From CAZHDI01 sp964531285 (GTDB lineage Bacteria > Pseudomonadota > Alphaproteobacteria > JAJFIK01), in NCBI GenBank assembly GCA_964531285.1, contig CAZHDI010000047.1, forward strand, positions 1-23,716: a DNA stretch of 23,716 bases, written 5' to 3'. Position numbers and translations under genes: made by a program. Within the stretch, counting starts at the first letter, position 1, and the number at the start of each line of letters is the position of its first letter. Positions 1 to 6,523 of the stretch are shown here, piece by piece. A model generated the notes under the pieces. The model ran no database searches. It was given only the letters and a program-made list of their open reading frames with translations, and was not told the DNA's origin.

Positions 1-191
1 AGATAATTGACTGTCACCGCACAGGTGAACCCGACGGCCGCCGCGGCGAGCACCGGGACCCCGATCAACGCCGCCAGGGTCCAGGCAATCCCCAGGTCGA
101 TCACGAAGCCAGCCGCCGTCACCGTGCCGAACCGCAGAAGTTCGGGAAGCCCATGGCGAATTTTCAGTTGGAGCGCCGTCAATGCTGTCAT
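1..191 (-). CDS. GtrA-like membrane protein, N-terminal part (runs off the window)
   Basis: Translating the minus strand from the ATG at 191 gives 63 residues, open at the left edge. A short cytoplasmic start is followed by ELLRFGTVTAAGFVIDLGI, a helix, then a second hydrophobic helix ending near TVNY. The RFxxVGxxxxxxD-type start and paired helices are typical of GtrA proteins, about 130-residue proteins with four membrane segments thought to help flip polyprenyl-phosphate sugars across the inner membrane. GGGAGAG lies about 9 nt upstream of the ATG. It starts 49 nt after the flavoenzyme gene and is the last visible gene of the minus-strand cluster. The GtrB-like glycosyltransferase two genes upstream is the expected partner. 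Only the first two membrane segments are visible, so the family call rests on a short stretch. Confidence 0.72.
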   Translation of the reverse strand, partial: MTALTALQLKIRHGLPELLRFGTVTAAGFVIDLGIAWTLAALIGVPVLAAAAVGFTCAVTVNY

Positions 192-240
192 GTCAGATCA
201 ACTCTCCCGAGCGCGATCGAAGCCGCGTGCCGGTCGCCGC

Positions 241-1395
241 TCATGCCGCCGCTCCCAGCACATGCCGGTCGTGGGCCCGCGCCCAGGCCGGTTCGGTGGT
301 CCGGATCAGGTCGAACAGGTCATAGATATTGTCGATCTTGCCGCCCATGATCGAGATCACGCGCGAGGCGGCAGGACGGCGCTGAAACAGGATCGGCCGG
401 CCGTCGTCGCGCTCGTTCTTCAGGAGAACGGTCTTCACGTCGAACACGGATTTCTCATAGCGGCACTCGGCGACGCAGGGCATGTAGCGCGCCGCATCGA
501 GCATCATGTGGCGCGCCCGCGTCTGCGTCTCCAGCCGGCGGGCGATGGCATAGGCATCCTCGCTCATGTTTCCATCGACCCAGCTGAAATGCGGCGTGTA
601 GCGCACATGGGTCAGGGAATAAAGACCCTCGGCCGGATAGGGCATCAGCGAAAAAAACGGCCCGTCCATCACCGTGACCGCAAGCCCGTCGAGCGCCGAC
701 GGCGGGGCGACCAGGGCCAGTTCCGCGAATTCATGCTTCAGCGGCGCGGGCTCCAGAGCCGCCGCGCGCAGCACCTGATTGATCTGGGAATAGGTTACGT
801 TGAAGACATGGGACGCCGTGAGCGCGCTGCCGTCGGCGAGCACGACCCTCGCCCGCTCAGGGCCATCGTCCAGATGCTCGACCCGCGCGCCATAGCGGCG
901 GATGACGTTGAGGCGGTCGAGCCGCTCGTCGAGCAATGCGCGCAGCCGCGCATAGTTGAAGGCGAACTCTCGGCAGCGAAACGACGCTTCGATCATCGTG
1001 TCGTCGAACAGCGCAGCCTCATGCGGGCGCGCAGGCTCGATGGGCGCACCCATATTGCGGAACATCTTGTAAAAGCGCCCCGCCGAGACCTTCGAGCGCT
1101 GCCGGGCCACCGCATAGAGCATCTGAAAATCGTCGACGATCGCATCCGGAAAATCCGCCGCGAACGTCTCGTGCAGGGTCATGGATTTAAGCGCGGTCAG
1201 AAAGCTGCGCGGATAGTGAAAGCCGGTGTGAATGCGCGCCTGATTAACCCGGGAGGCGCGCTCCAGCAGACCCTCGCCCGCCTCGACGAGAATGACCTTT
1301 TCGCTCAGTGAGCGGAGAAAAAGCGCCAGACAGCAGCCGTAAAAGCCGCCGCCGATGATCAGGAAATCAGCATCGGTGTCGTGCGGGGCGCTCAT
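241..1395 (-). CDS. FAD-dependent oxidoreductase of the DAO family
   Basis: A 384-residue protein with an N-terminal dinucleotide-binding fold. IIGGGFYG (residues 13-20) is the GxGxxG-type loop, and VEAG with Glu38 ends the second strand, as in flavoproteins that bind the FAD ribose. The following segment with ARIHTGFHYPRS (53-64) fits the DAO (D-amino-acid oxidase/glycine oxidase) fold. No signal peptide or membrane helix is seen, so it is probably cytoplasmic. Its ATG overlaps the stop of the glycosyltransferase gene in an ATGA, so the two are translationally coupled. In this context it may oxidise an amino sugar or a sugar-linked substituent, but no substrate can be read from the sequence. 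The family assignment is firm; the function is unknown. Confidence 0.85.
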   Translation of the reverse strand: MSAPHDTDADFLIIGGGFYGCCLALFLRSLSEKVILVEAGEGLLERASRVNQARIHTGFHYPRSFLTALKSMTLHETFAADFPDAIVDDFQMLYAVARQRSKVSAGRFYKMFRNMGAPIEPARPHEAALFDDTMIEASFRCREFAFNYARLRALLDERLDRLNVIRRYGARVEHLDDGPERARVVLADGSALTASHVFNVTYSQINQVLRAAALEPAPLKHEFAELALVAPPSALDGLAVTVMDGPFFSLMPYPAEGLYSLTHVRYTPHFSWVDGNMSEDAYAIARRLETQTRARHMMLDAARYMPCVAECRYEKSVFDVKTVLLKNERDDGRPILFQRRPAASRVISIMGGKIDNIYDLFDLIRTTEPAWARAHDRHVLGAAA

Positions 1396-2456
1396 GACCG
1401 GGCCCCGCCGGCCTGTTTGGCCGGTACTATCGCACCCTGGGCCGCCGGGCGGCGGACCGGCTCGGGCGCGCCGCGTTGCGGAAGCTCGGCCACGCTGACA
1501 TCGACATTGAGGTCGTGCACGTCACCGAACAGATCCACATTGCTGTATTCGTCGACGATGACATCGCCGAGTGCGGGCTCCAGCCGGTCGATGATCTTCT
1601 GCATGCCCATGGATATGCCGAGAAGCGCGCACCCCAGAAAACCTGCGATCATGCTTTGGGTCAGCGATGTCGAGAACCAGCCCGGCTGGACGTCCGAATA
1701 GGTCAGCCAGACAATGACCGCATAAAGGGCGTAGACGGCGGAAACCAGCACCATGACGCTGGAGAGCAGCGCCACGCCCATGAGGACCGTCGGCGCCGCG
1801 TTGACCATCAGCTTGTGCATCAGGAACAGGCGGCGGCCGATCTTGCGCGCGTCGCGCTGCATGGCGTCAGTCGGCCGGATCGGGATGCGGCGCACAGGCA
1901 TGCCCTCATTGCGCGGCGGAAAACGCAGCGCAAGATCCTGCTCGGGATGGGCCAGGAGACGGTTCAGCAGCGTGCGCGGAAAGGCGGCCGTGAGCATGTC
2001 GAGCGGCGAGACGCGGAACCCGCTCACCGCACCGAAGGCCTTGAAGAGCGGGGCCGTGTGGCTGGGCTCGTCGCGCGAACACACAACGACGGCGCTGTCA
2101 TGCACCGCGCGCTCGATGAGTCCGAGGAGATCGACGGCGTCGCATTCAGCGGTCTCGGTCAGGATCACAATGTCGCCGATGGCCTCAGCGGCCGCGACCG
2201 ACCGGCGACGGTAATAGCCCGACGCGCCGCGCACGCGCAGCACACGGACATTCTTGATTTCCATGGCGCAGCGGTCGAAAAACGCCTTGGCGTTCGACCC
2301 CGTATCGGCGACGAGCAGCACTTCCCAATACCGGAACACCCGCCCGACAGCCGCCGCGGCCCGGCGGACGGCGGCAAAGGCCTCCTCGCTGGGGGTGATT
2401 TCGGCAAAACAGATCGACACCAGAAGGTCCTCGCGCTTGGCCGGAGGCAGGCTCAT
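1392..2456 (-). CDS. GT2-like glycosyltransferase with two C-terminal membrane helices (GtrB/DPM-like)
   Basis: A 354-residue protein. Residues 12-125 look like a GT-A nucleotide-sugar fold: LLVSICFAEI strand, EVLLVADTGS (45-54), and GDIVIL (94-99). Two hydrophobic stretches at about 223-252 and 262-286 match the layout of polyprenyl-phosphate glycosyltransferases such as GtrB. Where these enzymes usually have an acidic DAD/DxD metal motif after the GDxVIL strand, this protein has TETAECD (100-106), so the motif is changed. It may be divergent or catalytically altered. The C-terminal tail is Pro/Ala-rich. The gene is coupled by 4-nt overlaps to both neighbours and lies in one operon with a GtrA protein, which supports lipid-linked sugar transfer at the inner membrane. 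The sugar is unknown. Confidence 0.75.
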   Translation of the reverse strand: MSLPPAKREDLLVSICFAEITPSEEAFAAVRRAAAAVGRVFRYWEVLLVADTGSNAKAFFDRCAMEIKNVRVLRVRGASGYYRRRSVAAAEAIGDIVILTETAECDAVDLLGLIERAVHDSAVVVCSRDEPSHTAPLFKAFGAVSGFRVSPLDMLTAAFPRTLLNRLLAHPEQDLALRFPPRNEGMPVRRIPIRPTDAMQRDARKIGRRLFLMHKLMVNAAPTVLMGVALLSSVMVLVSAVYALYAVIVWLTYSDVQPGWFSTSLTQSMIAGFLGCALLGISMGMQKIIDRLEPALGDVIVDEYSNVDLFGDVHDLNVDVSVAELPQRGAPEPVRRPAAQGAIVPAKQAGGARS

Positions 2457-3310
2457 GGCTGACGCCCCGCTTGCTGCTCCGCCTGCGCGCGCGCCGCCAT
2501 CAGCCGGCCGAGCGCTGCATCGACGGCGGCGACCGCCCCACCCTCAACCGCGCGCATCTCGATCGAAACCCAGCGTTTGTAGCCCTCGCGGCCCAGGGCG
2601 CTCAGCAGCCGTCCGGCCTCGCCCGAGTCGCGCGGCGCCGGAGCAAGGTGCGGCTCGCTGACATGAACATGGGACGTGCGCGCCAGACCGGTGCGCGCAT
2701 AGTCGCCGACCCGGTCGAACGCGTCATTCATGTGCAGCGCGCCAATGTCGAAATTGAACGTCACCGCCGGATGGTCGACGTACCCGACAAAGCGAAGCGC
2801 GCTGTCGAAATCGGTCAGGAAATTCGCGCCATAAGCCGCCGGGTTCGGTTCCATCGCGATCACCGTGCCCTTGGCGGCGGCCGCATCGCCCAGCCGCCGG
2901 AACAGATCGGCAGCCAGATCGAACGCAGCGTCCAGGCTCATGCCGTCCGGCACCACGCGCTGCTTGGGCGAGCCCATCACGAGATTGGGAATGTCGATCC
3001 GGCCCGCAAGATCGATGGCCCTGCGGAGCCCGGCCCCGAACGCTTGGCGTTCGTCTTCGCTTCCGAACAGCGCGGCCCCCTGAACCCCGAACAACAGCGA
3101 CTGCATGGAGACGAGCGTCAGGTCGAATTCGGATAGTTCGTCATACATCGCCGTGACGGCGGCATCGGATGGCGCAAACGGGTCCGTTTCGTCCGGGAAC
3201 AGAAGACCCGGCGCGATCTCCAGCCCCTTGGCGCCGTGGCGCTGCATCACCGCGTAGACGTTGCGGCGCTCCGCCGGCGCCCAAGCGATATTGGAAACTG
3301 CGATCTTCAA
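2453..3310 (-). CDS. Sugar phosphate isomerase/epimerase-like TIM-barrel protein
   Basis: A 285-residue protein of the xylose-isomerase-like/AP-endonuclease-2 TIM-barrel superfamily. Likely metal ligands sit at strand ends: Glu154 in AMEPNP, Asp188 in NFDIG, His214/His216 and Glu219 in HVHVSEPH, and Glu251 in SIEMR. This spacing is usual for divalent-metal sugar isomerases, epimerases and dehydratases. The start is TTG (3308-3310), overlapping the upstream SDR stop as TTGA; a strong GAGGAGG at 3321-3327, 10 nt upstream, supports it. The protein is predicted to be cytoplasmic. Within this cluster it probably interconverts or dehydrates a sugar before transfer to lipid. The actual substrate cannot be inferred. 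Confidence 0.8.
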   Translation of the reverse strand: MKIAVSNIAWAPAERRNVYAVMQRHGAKGLEIAPGLLFPDETDPFAPSDAAVTAMYDELSEFDLTLVSMQSLLFGVQGAALFGSEDERQAFGAGLRRAIDLAGRIDIPNLVMGSPKQRVVPDGMSLDAAFDLAADLFRRLGDAAAAKGTVIAMEPNPAAYGANFLTDFDSALRFVGYVDHPAVTFNFDIGALHMNDAFDRVGDYARTGLARTSHVHVSEPHLAPAPRDSGEAGRLLSALGREGYKRWVSIEMRAVEGGAVAAVDAALGRLMAARAQAEQQAGRQP

Positions 3311-4257
3311 GCCGCACGAGCCTCCTCATAAAAGCGCTTGAGCGCGGCGATGACCGAGGGGCGATCCTGGATATAGTCACCCGCCCCGCCGAACAGCGCG
3401 CCGTGGCACGTGCGCATGTCCTCGCCATAGAGCCGCGCGCCCGTGCTCTCCAGCGCCGCGCCGGTGAGCGCCCGATAGAGATCGCCGGTCCGAACCGGTT
3501 CGGGCGCCAGATGCACGAGCGGCAGGTCATTTTCGATCGCCCGCGTGATGTCGTCGGCGAGCCGCGCCAGCCCGTAGAACTGGAACGTACTGTCCTGATG
3601 GGTGAAGTTGAGCGCGGTAAAGCCGATCTCGAACAGCGCGTCCGTCAGTGCCTGCTGCGCGCCGCTTTTGGCGAGCACCTGCCGGTCGCAGGCATGCATG
3701 CCGACATCGTCCTTCCAGACATAGACCGACTGAAGCAGCTGGGCCGCATTGTCCGGGAGATGGATCTCCAGCTCGGCGAATTTGTCCGGTGTCAGAAAAG
3801 CCGGTACCGGATTGAGCATGTCGAAGATGAAGTTCTTCTTGAGATCGTGCCCGAAAAGCGCCGGAAGCCGGAGAATATGACAGTGCTCGAAGCGCTCGGC
3901 GCAGGCCTCCTCGAGAAGCCGCCGGTTGCGGCCATAGGCTTTTTCGGTCTCGAAGCGTGTTGTGGACTCGTCATAGCCGGCCTCGGCGCTGTCGAGCACC
4001 GCGATGGTGGAGACAAGCACGAAAGAACGGGCTTCGAGACGCTCCAGATGGCCGATCAGGTCCCGGATATTGGCTTCGTCGCGCTCGGGGAACTTGTTGG
4101 CTTGCCACATGGTGGCCGGCGCGGCCGCGCACACCACGGTGCCGTAGCGCCGCCCCGCGCTGTCGGGAATCGTCTTGGAGTTGAACAGGGCGTCGAACTG
4201 CCGCTGGCGCAGCAGATTGGAGCCGACAAATCCCGTATGGCCAATCAATGCATCCAT
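3307..4257 (-). CDS. NAD-dependent epimerase/dehydratase-like SDR with an altered YxxxK motif
   Basis: A 316-residue extended SDR. The nucleotide-binding loop GHTGFVG (residues 6-12) sits directly at the N-terminus, which fixes the start at the ATG at 4257; an upstream in-frame ATG at 4317 would add 20 residues of non-family sequence. The SDR serine/threonine region is LVSTIAVLDS (81-90). The catalytic YxxxK position reads YGRNR (108-112), so the general-base lysine is replaced by arginine. This could change the chemistry or leave a binding-only protein. It is the first gene of a translationally coupled minus-strand cluster and is coupled through TTGA to the isomerase gene. The ribosome-binding site is weak. 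The family is clear; the substrate is unknown. Confidence 0.78.
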   Translation of the reverse strand: MDALIGHTGFVGSNLLRQRQFDALFNSKTIPDSAGRRYGTVVCAAAPATMWQANKFPERDEANIRDLIGHLERLEARSFVLVSTIAVLDSAEAGYDESTTRFETEKAYGRNRRLLEEACAERFEHCHILRLPALFGHDLKKNFIFDMLNPVPAFLTPDKFAELEIHLPDNAAQLLQSVYVWKDDVGMHACDRQVLAKSGAQQALTDALFEIGFTALNFTHQDSTFQFYGLARLADDITRAIENDLPLVHLAPEPVRTGDLYRALTGAALESTGARLYGEDMRTCHGALFGGAGDYIQDRPSVIAALKRFYEEARAA

Positions 4258-4324
4258 AAGAACGGGTCCAGTCTTTGGGTGGTCGGCGGCGGGAAGGAAC
4301 CAGCGCGCATTCAGCACCGGCCAT

Positions 4325-4360
4325 TGTTCGTCAGAAGCACGCTGTTCGCTTTATTGTCAA
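4325..4360 (-). promoter_or_regulatory. Candidate promoter of the SDR-isomerase-GT2-DAO-GtrA cluster
   Basis: On the minus strand a perfect TTGACA (-35) lies at 4360-4355, preceded by C as in many alphaproteobacterial promoters. The -10 region about 17 nt downstream is poor (CTTCTG), so the match rests on the -35 alone. A start near 4325 would leave a leader of about 70 nt before the ATG at 4257. Confidence 0.35.
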
Positions 4361-4468
4361 GGCAGCGCCTGGGGTTAGCGTGCATTTGCACATTGGCGCC
4401 AGCCGCTCGTGCCCGTTTGCGTGGCAGCCGCTACAGGCGACCCAGGCGTATTTGGACAAGGCTTGGAA

Positions 4469-4545
4469 TGGTAGGCGCGGCGGGACTCGAACCCGCGACC
4501 CTCAGATTAAAAGTCCGATGCTCTAGCCAGCTGAGCTACGCGCCC
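4469..4545 (-). tRNA. tRNA-Lys (anticodon UUU)
   Basis: The minus strand folds into a full cloverleaf. The 7-bp acceptor stem pairs GGGCGCG with CGCGCCT. The D arm is GCTC/GAGC, and the anticodon arm is TCGGA/TCTGA around loop CTTTTAA, which reads anticodon TTT. The T arm is GCGGG-TTCGAGT-CCCGC. Discriminator A is followed by an encoded CCA (4469-4471); without it the gene is 74 nt. All invariant positions seem intact, so it should be functional. Confidence 0.96.
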
Positions 4546-4585
4546 GCACGAGCAGACCGGGCGGTCCGCGTTGTGAGAGGGCCGC

Positions 4586-4614
4586 ACGCTACTCAGGCGG
4601 CGCCCCCCGGTCAA
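4586..4614 (-). promoter_or_regulatory. Candidate promoter of tRNA-Lys
   Basis: On the minus strand CTTGACC contains a TTGACC -35 (4614-4609), followed after exactly 17 nt by TAGCGT (4591-4586). Together they resemble alphaproteobacterial housekeeping promoters. Transcription would start near 4579, about 34 nt before the mature tRNA end at 4545. Confidence 0.5.
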
Positions 4615-4651
4615 GCCATGGCTGCGGGGCTTTGGCCGCCAGGGTGCCGCA

Positions 4652-4666
4652 GGCCCCGCGCGGGCC
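4652..4666 (-). terminator. GC-rich hairpin just past the hypothetical gene; possible terminator without a U-tract
   Basis: GGCCC (4652-4656) and GGGCC (4662-4666) form a 5-bp stem with loop CGCGC, 9 nt beyond the stop of the minus-strand gene. No T-run follows, so termination here is only a possibility. Confidence 0.22.
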
Positions 4667-4674
4667 GTGGACCG

Positions 4675-5106
4675 TCAGAGATCCAGGAGCCCGCTGCCCT
4701 GTTTGGTCGGATTGGAGCGCACCGGCGCCGGTGACGATTCGGCCCGCATGCTGAAATCGCCGTCGCCGCCTTGGCCGCCGCGCCCCTCGCCGTCCCCGTC
4801 ATCGCCGACCGGCCCGATCGACGCCTTGCGCGCCAGCACCACCCGCGTTTCCTTGCGGGCCGCGTCGGCGGCGTCTTCTTCGGCCTGACGCCGGGCATCG
4901 CCGGCGGCATAGCGCTCGGCAAACAACTCGGCGACCAGATTCCGGCTGTAGCGCTCAGGCTTGGCCCCGCCCGGCGGGACCGAATGCACGGTCTTGTCGG
5001 TGCGGAACAGCGGCTCGACGACAGGGCGGCGGTTCGGTGTGTCATCGCCCAGCGGCACCAGCGGTTCAGTGCCGGGGCGGGCCTGCGGTGGTTTGCGATC
5101 GCTCAT
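4675..5106 (-). CDS. Small hypothetical protein encoded with the proteasome-like protein
   Basis: 143 residues, not recognised. The ATG at 5106 has GAGGAG 6 nt upstream and begins only 10 nt after the stop of the proteasome-like gene, so it is surely in the same operon. An upstream extension to 5193 would overlap that gene and is not preferred. The N-terminal 50 residues are Pro-rich. Residues 51-95 (from PERYSRN to VVLARK) form a charged, probably helical segment rich in Ala, Glu and Arg. Residues 99-118 are a Gly/Asp low-complexity run, and the C-terminus is GSGLLDL. There is no signal peptide, membrane helix or Cys. It may be an adaptor, regulator or substrate of its neighbour; nothing in the sequence proves this. 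Confidence 0.7.
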   Translation of the reverse strand: MSDRKPPQARPGTEPLVPLGDDTPNRRPVVEPLFRTDKTVHSVPPGGAKPERYSRNLVAELFAERYAAGDARRQAEEDAADAARKETRVVLARKASIGPVGDDGDGEGRGGQGGDGDFSMRAESSPAPVRSNPTKQGSGLLDL

Positions 5107-5116
5107 GCCTTGCTCC

Positions 5117-6403
5117 TCACACTTCCTGCGGCACGGTCGGTGCACGCGAATCCTTGATCCAGCGGAACGCGTCATTGGTGAGCACCGCCACATCGATATC
5201 GCCGCCGACCGTCTCGATGGTCATACCCATTTCCTGCTGAAACGCATTGAGCCGCACCAGCATCTCGGCGGTCTCGGCCATGTCGCCTTCCGGCAGGCTC
5301 TCCACCGCCATCAGGATAGGATGGGTGTGGATTTGGTACTGATACTGGTCGAGCCGGTCGAGAAACGCATTGATCAGCTCGACGATCTCGTCATCCGAAT
5401 AGCTCTCGGCGAATTTGCGGCGCTGCTGGCGCGACAGGCTCGGCAATTGATTGATCGTGCGGTCGCGCACGCCAACGGTCAGATCGATGATCTGGTCGAG
5501 CAGATAATCACGCATCTCCTCGTCCATGCCGGTCAGAAAGGTGTGGATCATCCTGTCCTGCGCGAAGGGCGCGATGATCACCGGGTCTTCGGAGTTGATC
5601 AGCTTATGGTTCGAGACCCGGCGGCGCAGTTTTCCCTCGACGGCGATGCCGACCATATAGGCCTTCATTTCCGGCGTGATCTGACGGGCGCCATAACCGG
5701 TGAACACAAGACCGGTATTGGGAAAAAAGTCGGGGAAGAAATCCCGGGTGACGGCCAGATGGGCCATGTCCTTCAGGCGGCGCACCGTCTCCTTATCCAT
5801 GTCGATGGAGCCGAAGAACTCGTTGATCAGGCCGTTGATGTCGCCCTCATGGCGCCGCAGCAGAGTCTCGCCGGTGCGGTCGTCGAACCCGCCCAGAGTA
5901 GCGCGCGGCTTGTCGTCGGCGGTCAGAGTGACATCGCGCATGACCCGCTCGGTGGCGAGGGCGACCACATCGCGCATGGTGCGCGGGCCGTTTTTGCTCG
6001 GCTCGGCCTTTTCCTGCTCGACGATGTGATTGACGTTATGCCGCACCCAGTCGTAAAGGCCGGTCACATAATTGAGATAGGCCCGGGTCTGCACCTGCTC
6101 GTTGAAAATCTCCTCATAGGAGTCGAGATAGGCGAGAAAATCGTCCGCGTAGCCCTCGACCGTGTCGAACACCTGATCGCCGCGCTGGCGCCGGTAGTTC
6201 ACGATGATCGGCCCCCAGGCCATTTCCATGATCTCGGCCGACCCGTAAATCATCAGCGAGACCGGCTGGACTTCGGACAGGGCGAAGAGTTTGCGCACGC
6301 CAAGCCGCGTCTTCGCGTTGCCCAGACCATCGGTGATGGTCATCGCGCTGTCTGAGGCGCAAGCGGCGCCCTTGTTGTTCATCACCACGACGAGGGACGT
6401 CAT
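5117..6403 (-). CDS. Proteasome-beta-like (Ntn-hydrolase) protein with a long helical C-terminal region
   Basis: 428 residues. I chose the ATG at 6403 over a TTG at 6448 because it places Thr directly after Met, the usual set-up of Thr-nucleophile Ntn hydrolases. Counting that Thr as 1, Asp falls at 17 in ASDSAMT, the position of Asp17 in proteasome beta and HslV. VRKLFAL with Lys37 aligns with the Lys33 strand (four extra residues in the loop), and MIYGSAEI aligns with the Gly47 region. This predicts self-compartmentalising peptidase chemistry after Met removal. At 428 residues it is about twice the length of HslV or a beta subunit. The remainder is charged and helix-rich, and includes FTGYGARQ and IIAPFAQDR. 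No ATPase partner is nearby. A small protein follows in the operon. Peptidase activity is an inference. Confidence 0.72.
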   Translation of the reverse strand: MTSLVVVMNNKGAACASDSAMTITDGLGNAKTRLGVRKLFALSEVQPVSLMIYGSAEIMEMAWGPIIVNYRRQRGDQVFDTVEGYADDFLAYLDSYEEIFNEQVQTRAYLNYVTGLYDWVRHNVNHIVEQEKAEPSKNGPRTMRDVVALATERVMRDVTLTADDKPRATLGGFDDRTGETLLRRHEGDINGLINEFFGSIDMDKETVRRLKDMAHLAVTRDFFPDFFPNTGLVFTGYGARQITPEMKAYMVGIAVEGKLRRRVSNHKLINSEDPVIIAPFAQDRMIHTFLTGMDEEMRDYLLDQIIDLTVGVRDRTINQLPSLSRQQRRKFAESYSDDEIVELINAFLDRLDQYQYQIHTHPILMAVESLPEGDMAETAEMLVRLNAFQQEMGMTIETVGGDIDVAVLTNDAFRWIKDSRAPTVPQEV

Positions 6404-6523
6404 CGGTTGGTCATCCCCTCTTGCTGCTCTCCACGTCTTCAGCGACAACGATAGCTCATCGGCGGCGCGGGGGCATAGTCCGGATTGCCGCCCCGACCGC
6501 TAATGGGGGCAGCGGCACCGATC

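Noticed and set aside
3169..4734. 521-codon plus-strand ORF opposite the SDR gene and crossing the tRNA
   Set aside because: It is antisense to a recognisable SDR and reads through the tRNA-Lys gene; its composition (many Arg, Ala, His) is typical of shadow frames in GC-rich DNA.
4961..6355. 464-codon plus-strand ORF opposite the proteasome-like gene
   Set aside because: The minus frame has the better composition, a good start and Thr1/Asp17 motif logic; the plus frame shows no domain.
6404..6448. TTG start extending the proteasome-like protein by 15 residues
   Set aside because: It would bury the Thr that aligns with the proteasome nucleophile, and the codon is TTG without a convincing ribosome-binding site.
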